Source: Stenotrophomonas nitritireducens
Lineage (GTDB): Bacteria; Pseudomonadota; Gammaproteobacteria; Xanthomonadales; Xanthomonadaceae
Reading direction: 5' to 3'
NCBI RefSeq assembly: GCF_001700965.1
Contig: NZ_CP016756.1
Location: forward strand, 4,020,501-4,084,500
Length of the DNA stretch: 64,000 bases
Shown here: piece after piece, positions 58,701 through 64,000 of the stretch
How the letters are laid out: each line of letters begins with the position of its first letter
How positions within the stretch are numbered: position 1 is the stretch's first letter
Program-made: the position numbers and the translations under genes
Notes under the pieces: model-generated
Told to the model about the DNA's origin: nothing
The model's input: only the letters and a program-made list of their open reading frames with translations
Databases searched by the model: none

Positions 58701-58940
58701 CGCCTGGAAGTAATCGCGGGAGATTTCCTTCAGCGGCAGAAAGCCGTGGCGGTCCCCGCCGTACTCGACAAAGGCGGCCTCGAGCGACGGCTCCAGGCGG
58801 GTGATGCGGCCCTTGTAGATGTTGGACTTCTTCTGTTCCTTCGACGGCTGTTCGATGTCGATGTCGTACAGGTTCTGCCCGTCGACGATGGCCACGCGCA
58901 GTTCTTCAGCCTGCGTGGCATTGATCAGCATTCGCTTCAT
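55722..58940 (-). CDS. rne: Ribonuclease E
   Basis: A 1072-residue endoribonuclease and degradosome scaffold. The catalytic half (about 1-510) has the S1 domain ([29 protein letters not shown]), the DNase I-like subdomain with [12 protein letters not shown] and LVVIDFIDM supplying the metal aspartates, and the Zn-link [10 protein letters not shown]. Near residue 558-570 [12 protein letters not shown] resembles the amphipathic membrane-targeting helix of E. coli RNase E. The rest is disordered: Q/P/R-rich, then arginine blocks ([15 protein letters not shown]), then a long A/P/V/E-rich tail. ATG 58940 ([17 protein letters not shown]) is the family start. Confidence 0.95.
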   Translation of the reverse strand: MKRMLINATQAEELRVAIVDGQNLYDIDIEQPSKEQKKSNIYKGRITRLEPSLEAAFVEYGGDRHGFLPLKEISRDYFQAGVDHNKATIKELLREGQEIVVQVDKEERGNKGAALTTFISLAGRYMVLMPNSPSAGGVSRRIEGEDRAALKEALDKLNIPDDMGVIIRTAGVGRDAEELQWDLDYLLQVWRSIAEAALTKPAPFLIYQESRLIVRALRDYLRSDVGEILVDTEELYETARDFMQQVMPQTLRKLKHYKDDIPLFNRFQIESQIEAIYERNVRLPSGGSIVVDQTEALTAVDVNSARSTKGSDIEDTAFQTNLEAAEEVARQLRLRDLGGLVVIDFIDMSSSKHQREVENRLQNALKYDRARVQLGRISRFGLMEMSRQRLRPSLGESSQIVCPRCDGQGRMRSIESLSLSIIRVAEEHAMKENTGQVLVQAPVEIANYLLNEKRSALREIEQRHDAPIVIVADEQLHTPHYEVTRLRDNELGEESNKPSYQRGTPRKLPVHALTKAQLNIPPAPAVTHVKHSQPAPVREIADVAPAPAPVAAPVAPAAGGVMGWLKRVFGGEPASTAAPAQPQRQDSGRNDRNQRRDGRNGQQARGGKGGNGGNANGNRRDEQRRDERRQGTDKPQQQAQPQAQNGAQQQPKQQRNEQRGEQAQQPKQQRNNEQQQQPKQPKQPKQPKPQQDADKQAPQQNAQAEKPARQPQPQQEAVRAVAPVAAAATVVANEVVANTEAVVKETSLAAEIAKPVIVAEDQPAMAVVVDENGVPVAGEEAAGEAGGRRRRGRRGGRRRRRGNGEGAAGSDNLGGDEDGIDGIDDADGEVAEAPTKATSSQPEFEFDDEPAPAATSAAVADSKPSAPVEAKTAEMKPAEFKQAETKPSVTPAVETKPAATVPAPTAAAVVASTPAVVAEAPAQVAAPVEQVAVKAEQAAAPAQAAAEPVADAPAAATEAVAKETVVAPAIASAPAAGAPVIAAPVAIAPVSVAPAVVSAPKPETAAPAAPQNGQLFAQAAVAEERTEKAVAEAVVPAPVAALAEPAKSESTVAAVEAEAEAEKKQDDQPHNV

Positions 58941-59351
58941 TGTGCGTTCCTCGCGCGCTGCTACCGCGCGGAACGCCATGGGGTTTCGCCTCTGGACACG
59001 GTTCGCCGCCCATTCGCGCAGGCGCGGGCAGGGCGGCTTGGGTTTCCAGCGCTACGACACCACGGCAGGCCGCGGGAGCGCTTCTTTCTTGTTTTAGGTG
59101 TTTCAGGGCCGGCGGCCGCCCGCGGCCGGAGCCGATGGCGTCGCGCGGGACATGGGTTTCGTCCAGCTCAGATGCTTTTTGAGCATCCGGCGATGGCCGG
59201 GGACGCCGACGAGCCGCTAACATGGCCGCCCCGGGGGCGGTGGCCGCGCACTGTGCCGGATTCGTGGGGAGCGGGGCTTCTGGCCCTGACCAACTTCCAA
59301 CGAAATCAATCCCTTATATCGCCCCCCGAGTGTAGCAGAATAAATAGGCCG
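58941..59351. promoter_or_regulatory. Divergent rne-rluC regulatory region, probable long rne 5' leader
   Basis: No gene is seen in these 411 bp. The sequence is rich in GC palindromes (for example GGCCGGCGGCCGCCCGCGGCC around 59108-59128) and T/A tracts (TTCTTTCTTGTTTTAG at 59082-59097). E. coli rne has a structured 0.36-kb leader through which RNase E represses its own mRNA, so a similar leader is likely. A TTATAT at 59314-59319 is a possible -10 for rluC. Exact promoters are not resolved. Confidence 0.5.
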
Positions 59352-60323
59352 ATGACTGATTCCGACAAGCCCCAAGCACCGCCTGCCGCCAAGAGCAGCG
59401 TGCGCATGATCAAAGTACCCGAAGACAGGGCAGGACAACGGCTGGACAACTTTTTGTTGGGCCAATTGAAGGGTGCGCCACGCAGCCTGGTATACAAACT
59501 GGTGCGCAGCGGGCAGGTCCGTGTGAACGGTGGCCGTGCCAAGGCTGACCGCAAGCTGGACGGTGGGGAGGAGGTCCGTATTCCGCCGGTCAATCTCAAT
59601 GAGATTGGAGACAAGGCGCCGCCTCCGGCAAGTTTCCTGCAGCGCATGGAGGAGGCCATCGTTTTCGAGGATGCCAAGCTGCTGGTGATCAACAAGCCGA
59701 CCGGTGTGGCCAGCCATGGCGGCAGCGGTATCAGCCACGGTGCGATTGAAACGATGCGCGCGCTGCGGCCGAACATGAACCTGGAGCTGGTGCACCGGCT
59801 GGACCGGGATACCTCCGGCCTGCTGATCATCGCCAAGAAGCGTTCGGCCCTGGTCGAGCTGCAGGCCTTGCTGCGTGAAGACCATGGCGGCATCCAGAAG
59901 CGTTACCTGACCCTGCTGGCCGGGCGCATGCCCGATGGTGTGATGAGCGTAGATGCACCGTTGCATGTGGGGCTCCGCCAGGGCGGCGAGCGCCATGTGC
60001 AGGTGAATGCGATCGGCAAGCCGTCGCTGAGCCATTTCAAGGTGCTGGAGCGCCGCGGCGGCCAGTCCTACTGCGAAGTCCGGATCGAAACCGGCCGCAC
60101 CCACCAGATCCGCGTGCATGCTCAGCATATTGGTCACCCGGTGGCGGGTGACGACAAATACGGCGATCCTGCAGTCAACAAGCGCTTTCGTGAGCAGATC
60201 GGGCTCAAACGCCTGTTCCTGCACGCGGCCTCGCTGGAGTTCGCGCTGGATGGTGGCAAGACACCTTATGTATTGAATGCACCGCTGCCGCCGGATCTGG
60301 TGGATGCGATGAACAAGCTTTGA
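59352..60323 (+). CDS. rluC: 23S rRNA pseudouridine(955/2504/2580) synthase RluC
   Basis: A 323-residue RluA-family pseudouridine synthase. The N-terminal S4 RNA-binding domain (AGQRLDNFLLGQLKGAPRSLVYKLVRSGQVRVNGGRAKADRKLDGGEEVRIPP) is followed by the catalytic domain with VHRLDRDTSGLLIIAKK (catalytic Asp), RYLTLLAG and TGRTHQIRVHAQHIGHPVAGDDKYGD. ATG 59352 is the first plausible start; the frame is open far upstream only because it is antisense to rne. It is divergent from rne as in E. coli. Confidence 0.95.
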   Translation: MTDSDKPQAPPAAKSSVRMIKVPEDRAGQRLDNFLLGQLKGAPRSLVYKLVRSGQVRVNGGRAKADRKLDGGEEVRIPPVNLNEIGDKAPPPASFLQRMEEAIVFEDAKLLVINKPTGVASHGGSGISHGAIETMRALRPNMNLELVHRLDRDTSGLLIIAKKRSALVELQALLREDHGGIQKRYLTLLAGRMPDGVMSVDAPLHVGLRQGGERHVQVNAIGKPSLSHFKVLERRGGQSYCEVRIETGRTHQIRVHAQHIGHPVAGDDKYGDPAVNKRFREQIGLKRLFLHAASLEFALDGGKTPYVLNAPLPPDLVDAMNKL

Positions 60324-60386
60324 GGGTGTGAAGCAGGGAGTGGGGGATCGCCAGAACGGCGCTTCCCCATTGCCGGGCGGAGTTCT

Positions 60387-60486
60387 GTAGGAGCGGCGTA
60401 AGCCGCGAAGCCACAGATCAGTCAGGACTCGAACATGCTGGTGATTTCAGCGATGTTGGCTTCGCGGCTTACGCCGCTCCTACAAA
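60387..60486. repeat. Head-to-head REP pair
   Basis: Forward REP 60387-60411 and inverted REP 60459-60483 with a 47-nt spacer; an A-run follows on the plus strand. It lies between convergent rluC and zupT, and no separate terminator is visible, so it may also stop transcription. Confidence 0.85.
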
Positions 60487-60521
60487 AAATCCGATTCCGG
60501 TGGCCAACCGGGCTCAGCCTG

Positions 60522-61331
60522 CTACCACTTGAACAGCACCAGGCTGACCGCGATCGTGGCCATGCCGATCACCAGCCCGTAAACGGTCTCATGGCCTTGG
60601 GCGTAGCGCTTGGCCGCTGGCAATAGTTCGTCCAGGGCCAGGAACACCATGATGCCGGCGATAAGGCCGAACACCGCGCCGAAGGTGGCCGGGGACAGGG
60701 CGTCCGCCAGCAGGAAGTAACCGATGGCGGCGCCGACCGGCTCGGCCAGGCCGGACAGCAGGCTGGCGCCGAAGGCATAGGATTTGCGCCCAGTGGCCAG
60801 ATACACCGGCACGGCGATGGCGATGCCTTCCGGGATGTTGTGGATGGCGATGGCAAAGGCCAGCGGCAAGCCGACTGAAGGACTTTCCAAGGTGGCGAAG
60901 AAGGTCGCCAGGCCTTCCGGGAAATTATGCGCGGTGATGGCGACGGCGCTGAGCATGCCGACCCGGCGGATCTGGGTGTGGCTGTGGTCGTGGAAGGCCG
61001 GATCCTGTTTGTCCAGGCTGTCGTGCGGGTTGGGCACCAGGTGGTCGATCAACACCACCAGCAGCACGCCGCCGAGGAACCACAAGGTGCCGTAGGTATA
61101 GCCGAGGCGGTCGCCATAGGCCTGGGCGAAGGAGCTGATCGACTTGTTCAGGATCTCCGACAGCGAGACGTAGACCATCGCGCCGCCGGCAAAGGCCAGC
61201 CCGAACGCCAGCAGGCGTGGGTTCGGGCGTTTGGAGAACAACACCAGCAGGCTGCCGACGGCGGTGGCCAGGCCGGCAGCAAAGGTCAGGGTGAACGCCA
61301 GCCAGAGATTGTCACTGGAGATAGCGTGCAT
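60522..61331 (-). CDS. zupT: ZIP-family zinc transporter ZupT
   Basis: A 269-residue ZIP transporter for import of zinc and other divalent metals. The two metal-site helices are TAHNFPEGLATFFA and AIHNIPEGIAIAVPVY. A histidine-rich cytoplasmic loop (KQDPAFHDHSHTQIRR) separates helices 3 and 4. About eight membrane helices can be drawn, and the length is that of E. coli ZupT. The upstream gene on the same strand is the TonB-domain lipoprotein, 20 bp away. Confidence 0.94.
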   Translation of the reverse strand: MHAISSDNLWLAFTLTFAAGLATAVGSLLVLFSKRPNPRLLAFGLAFAGGAMVYVSLSEILNKSISSFAQAYGDRLGYTYGTLWFLGGVLLVVLIDHLVPNPHDSLDKQDPAFHDHSHTQIRRVGMLSAVAITAHNFPEGLATFFATLESPSVGLPLAFAIAIHNIPEGIAIAVPVYLATGRKSYAFGASLLSGLAEPVGAAIGYFLLADALSPATFGAVFGLIAGIMVFLALDELLPAAKRYAQGHETVYGLVIGMATIAVSLVLFKW

Positions 61332-61351
61332 GCGCGCGGGCCGGTGCCGGC

Positions 61352-61768
61352 TCAGCCGCCGCGGCGCGCGCGCTCTTCAATGGCGAAGCATTCGTTGGGC
61401 TTGGGGTCGGGCGGGTTGAAGCTCACCGGCACCTGGATGGTGGTGGGCACCGGCTGGCCGTTGCGGGTGGCCGGGTTGAATTTCCACTCGCGCACGCGGC
61501 GTGCGGCCGAGTCGTCCAACTGGCTGTTGCCGCTGCTGGTCACCAGCGATACCTCGGTCGGCGTGCCCTGCGGGCCAACCACCACGCGCAGCACGCTCTT
61601 GCCGCCGACGCCGGTGCAGGCCAGTTCGGCCGGGTAATCCGGCGGCGGGGTCTGTACGGCGGCTACTTCGGTCGGGGCGATGGCCGGCGCCGCCGGTTGA
61701 TCGGCGCCGTTGCAGGCGCTCAACACGGCAGTGGTGCCCAGTGCGGCCAACAGCAGAGGCAGTTTCAT
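61352..61768 (-). CDS. Lipoprotein with TonB C-terminal-like domain
   Basis: A 138-residue protein. The signal peptide ends in lipobox LSAC (cysteine near residue 19). A short proline/alanine linker leads to a TonB C-terminal-type domain (about 45-120): YPAELACTGVGGKSVLRVVVGPQGTPTEVSLVTSSGNSQLDDSAARRVREWKFNPATRNGQPVPTTIQVPVSF. Unlike true TonB it lacks a transmembrane anchor and long proline-rich rod, so it cannot bridge the periplasm in the usual way. It sits 1 bp from the pterin dehydratase stop. Role unknown. Confidence 0.8.
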   Translation of the reverse strand: MKLPLLLAALGTTAVLSACNGADQPAAPAIAPTEVAAVQTPPPDYPAELACTGVGGKSVLRVVVGPQGTPTEVSLVTSSGNSQLDDSAARRVREWKFNPATRNGQPVPTTIQVPVSFNPPDPKPNECFAIEERARRGG

Positions 61769-61769
61769 G

Positions 61770-62117
61770 TCATTGCTCCGTTAGTGCGGATGCCTTGGCG
61801 GCACAGATGAAGTCGTTTTCGCTCAGACCACCCACGTCATGGGTGGAGAAGCGCACGACAGCACGGTCGTAATGCACGCCCAGGTCAGGATGATGGTCTT
61901 CACGATGGGCGATCCAGGCCAGCGCGTTCACGAACGCCATGGTGCCGTGGTAGTTGTCAAAGCGGAATGTACGGGTAAGTGCCTGGCCATTCTCGGCCAG
62001 CTCCCAGCCCGGGACCTGCGGCAGCAGTTCGGCCAGCCGGGCCTGGCTGAGGCGGTATTCGCTGCCCCGGCGCGGGCTGCAACGCGCTTGTTGCAGGGGA
62101 ATCAGATCAGGGGCCAT
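61770..62117 (-). CDS. phhB: 4a-hydroxytetrahydrobiopterin dehydratase (PCD/DCoH)
   Basis: A 115-residue pterin-4a-carbinolamine dehydratase that regenerates the pterin cofactor of phenylalanine hydroxylase. It shows [23 protein letters not shown], the active-site [35 protein letters not shown] and C-terminal [12 protein letters not shown] 62117 ([13 protein letters not shown]) is preferred to 62132 because it is the family start. No phhA is in the window. It is divergent from nfuA over 90 bp. Confidence 0.92.
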   Translation of the reverse strand: MAPDLIPLQQARCSPRRGSEYRLSQARLAELLPQVPGWELAENGQALTRTFRFDNYHGTMAFVNALAWIAHREDHHPDLGVHYDRAVVRFSTHDVGGLSENDFICAAKASALTEQ

Positions 62118-62195
62118 GCAAACCTCCATCAAACAGGTGACTGAACAGTGCCGCCGTTGGAATCACTGTGCCATCGGTGGCGACCAAGACACGGC

Positions 62196-62201
62196 TAGAA
62201 T
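62196..62201 (+). promoter_or_regulatory. Candidate -10 box of nfuA
   Basis: TAGAAT ends 6 nt before ATG 62208, with no ribosome site in between, so a leaderless transcript is predicted. No clear -35 box is visible. Confidence 0.35.
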
Positions 62202-62207
62202 ACCCGC

Positions 62208-62807
62208 ATGATCCAGATATCAGATACCGCCCAACGCCATTTCCGCAAGTTGATCGAACGCGAGGCCGTGCCCGGTATGGGCGTGCGTCTGAGCGCGATG
62301 GACCCGGGAACCCCGAGCGCCGATGCGCGCCTTGAATTTGCCGACCCGTCCGAGCTGCTGGGCGATGAATGGGCCGTGGATTGCGATGGTTTCACCTTGT
62401 ATGTGGCTGCTACCAGCGTGGCCTGGCTGGACGGTGCGGAGATCGACTATGTCACCCAGGCTGCAGGTACCCAGCAGCTGACCATCAAGGCACCCAAGAT
62501 CAAGGGCGAAGCGCCCGGTGACGCAGCGTCCATCGTCGAGCGTGTGCGTTGGGTGATTGAAAACGAAATCAATCCGCAGCTGGCGTCCCATGGTGGTCGC
62601 GTCGCGGTGCAGGAAGTGTCGGCTGATGGCGTGGTGTTGTTGCGTTTCGGCGGCGGCTGCCACGGTTGTGGCATGGCCGATGTGACCTTGAAACAGGGGA
62701 TCGAAAAAACCTTGATGGGCCGGGTGCCGGGCATTACCGCCGTGCGTGACGCCACCGACCACGAAACCGGTCAGGCGCCGTATATTCCGCGCGACAGCGC
62801 GGGCTGA
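62208..62807 (+). CDS. nfuA: Fe-S biogenesis protein NfuA
   Basis: A 199-residue Fe-S carrier. The N-terminal half is a degenerate A-type domain ([41 protein letters not shown]) without the ligand cysteines. The C-terminal NifU-like domain has [46 protein letters not shown], with C151 and C154 holding a bridging [4Fe-4S] cluster in the dimer. Length and layout match E. coli NfuA. The following gene starts 13 bp later. Confidence 0.95.
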   Translation: MIQISDTAQRHFRKLIEREAVPGMGVRLSAMDPGTPSADARLEFADPSELLGDEWAVDCDGFTLYVAATSVAWLDGAEIDYVTQAAGTQQLTIKAPKIKGEAPGDAASIVERVRWVIENEINPQLASHGGRVAVQEVSADGVVLLRFGGGCHGCGMADVTLKQGIEKTLMGRVPGITAVRDATDHETGQAPYIPRDSAG

Positions 62808-62820
62808 GCCGCTGACACGG

Positions 62821-64000
62821 ATGTCGGTGACATCGGTTACCGAGCTGATCAATCTGCTGGCCTCGCGCCGGCAGACCAGCATTCTGCATGATCGCCGCAC
62901 CGGCATGCCGTACAGCTGGAGCAACTGGCTGCGCACGCGCATGTCCAAGGGCTTGTCGGCATTTGTAGATGGTGATGTGGGCGACGCAATTGCAGCGCGC
63001 CCGCCGCGTCCGCGTGCCGCGCCTGCGGCCGCACGGCCACTGTGGTGGATCATCGTGTCGCTGTTCTGGAACGGCGGCGAGCCGCCGCCGCGCGATCAGC
63101 GTGGTCTGCGTTGGTTTGCCGGTTTCTTCAGTGCCGGCCTGCATGTCCTGTTTGCGCTGTTGCTGCTGTGGGTTGCGCTGGTGCGCAGCAATGTGCCCGA
63201 ACAGAACGCCGAAGAAGGCGAACGCGTGCAGGTGGAATTCCTGGGTGACGGTACCGCGCAGGAGGAAGGTGGCGGAGCGCCTGCTGCCGGTGGCGCCGCC
63301 GATACTGCAGACGCAACGCAGGCTGCTGCCGCCGCGCAATCCGCAGCTGCACCTTCCGCCGCCGCTGCGCAGGCCGCCCCGGCCGAACAGCCTGCGGAAC
63401 AGCAGGCTGCGGCCGCCGCCCCGGCAGATGTCGCCGCGGCACCGCCGCCGCTGGAGTCGCCGACCCCGCAGCCCGCGCCGCCGGTCGAGCAGCCCTTGCA
63501 GGTGACCGAGACAAACCGGCCCACCACCGATTTCGTGGTGCCGCCGGTGGCGGTGGTAACGCCGACGCTGCGTGGCAAAGAGCCGCAGGTGCGTGAGCGT
63601 ACGGTTGAAACCGCGGTTGATCGTCCGCAGCCGACGCAAGCGCTGCGCCCAGCTGCCGAGGTCGCGGTCCAGCTGCGCCAGCCGCAGGTGCAGGTGCGTG
63701 AGCGGCAGATCGAAATCGCCGAGCAGCAGCCGGTCACGCTTGCGCAGCCGCGTGTCCGAGAGGCGCAGGTGCAGCTGCGTACGCCGCAGATGGGTGTGCG
63801 TGAGCGTCCGATTGAAACCGCACCGCAGGAATCGGTTGCGATGCCCACCTTGCCAACCCGTACCGCCGAGGTGCAGGTGAAGACGCCGGCCATGTCGGTG
63901 CGCGAGCGCGCGGTGCCGGGCGTGGCGGACAAGCCCGCTTCGGCGCCGAACGCGGCCGCAGCGGCAGGCGCGCAGGCGCCCGCCAGCAAGCCGCAGCCCA
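62821..64000 (+). CDS. Transmembrane repetitive protein (5' part, runs off the window)
   Basis: An open frame from ATG 62821 to the window edge, 393 codons without a stop. Residues 1-90 are soluble (SVTSVTELINLLASRRQTSILHD...). A hydrophobic helix lies near 100-122 (FAGFFSAGLHVLFALLLLWVALV). An alanine/proline/glutamine-rich stretch follows (about 145-225), then a tandem repeat of 34-35 residues, each opening VRERxxExA at residues 257, 292, 326 and 360 and containing VQLRxPQ. It resembles proteins annotated 'transmembrane repetitive protein' in Xanthomonas and Stenotrophomonas. Function unknown. Confidence 0.8.
   Translation, partial: MSVTSVTELINLLASRRQTSILHDRRTGMPYSWSNWLRTRMSKGLSAFVDGDVGDAIAARPPRPRAAPAAARPLWWIIVSLFWNGGEPPPRDQRGLRWFAGFFSAGLHVLFALLLLWVALVRSNVPEQNAEEGERVQVEFLGDGTAQEEGGGAPAAGGAADTADATQAAAAAQSAAAPSAAAAQAAPAEQPAEQQAAAAAPADVAAAPPPLESPTPQPAPPVEQPLQVTETNRPTTDFVVPPVAVVTPTLRGKEPQVRERTVETAVDRPQPTQALRPAAEVAVQLRQPQVQVRERQIEIAEQQPVTLAQPRVREAQVQLRTPQMGVRERPIETAPQESVAMPTLPTRTAEVQVKTPAMSVRERAVPGVADKPASAPNAAAAAGAQAPASKPQP

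Noticed and set aside
56112..59351. A plus-strand frame open for about 1080 codons ahead of rluC, antisense to rne
   Set aside because: It mirrors the codon structure of rne (GC-rich third positions leave no stops on the complement), its translation is low-complexity C/G/R/L-rich, and rluC has a proper start at 59352.

Overview
The window is a gene-dense, GC-rich stretch of ordinary chromosome from a gammaproteobacterium of the Xanthomonadaceae, most likely Stenotrophomonas. Three things point there: intergenic palindromes of the GTAG...CCATG type known from S. maltophilia (SMAG), a LexA operator of the xanthomonad type (TTAGTAGTAATACTACTAA) in front of lexA, and gene orders and protein families shared with Xanthomonas (Mth938/Xcc1710 family, 7Fe ferredoxin, 'transmembrane repetitive' protein). 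I see no prophage, insertion sequence, integron, CRISPR array or rRNA operon.

Layout. 0-6.5 kb: the end of a membrane protein, trhO, a flavin monooxygenase, ExoD and CorC/HlyC-type membrane proteins, and a phosphate-transport pair (DUF47 + Pit). 6.7-19 kb: parE, a small secreted protein, then pyrG-eno-ftsB-ispD-ispF-truD and surE-pcm-yqaA-nlpD, an order also known in enterics but here interrupted by an inverted Smr gene and ending without rpoS. 19.4-26.8 kb: Mth938 and yhbY facing rlmE-ftsH, then folP-miaA-hfq-hflX. 27-36.3 kb: pncC, a UbiB-family gene, the SOS genes lexA-recA-recX, alaS-csrA, tRNA-Ser(GCT) and two inverted tRNA-Arg(ACG). 36.3-43.9 kb: hydrolase, thiD, DUF1275, lipoprotein, phoH, bcp and gcvR on the minus strand, facing dapA and a BamC-like lipoprotein; then fdxA and tRNA-Glu(CTC). 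44-49.8 kb: pcnB-folK-panBCD-pgi. 50-55 kb: a RegB/RegA-type redox two-component pair, ispG, a PAP2 phosphatase and a GacA/UvrY-type regulator. 55.7-64 kb: rne facing away from rluC, zupT, a TonB-domain lipoprotein, pterin dehydratase, nfuA and the start of a transmembrane repetitive protein that runs off the window.

Genes working together: ispD, ispF and ispG belong to the MEP isoprenoid pathway; folP, folK and the pterin dehydratase to pteridine/folate metabolism; panBCD to pantothenate; Hfq, CsrA, RNase E, PcnB and a GacA-like regulator form a rich set of post-transcriptional control; lexA-recA-recX is the SOS core.

The most interesting non-coding content is the repeat system. About 25 copies of a 25-bp REP (head GTAGGAGCGGC, tail GCCGCGAAGC) and about a dozen SMAG palindromes sit in 8 of 9 convergent gene gaps. 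REPs are usually paired head-to-head with spacers of constant length (46-47 nt at six loci, 85 nt in one array) but unrelated sequence. Several loci have grown into tandem arrays (19.0, 35.4 and 55.0 kb), and a perfect 15-unit heptamer satellite abuts the rne terminator. No clearly novel protein system is visible; the best candidates for new biology are these REP arrays, a set of apparently leaderless promoters (trhO, lexA, ispG, nfuA) and a non-AUG start of pcnB.
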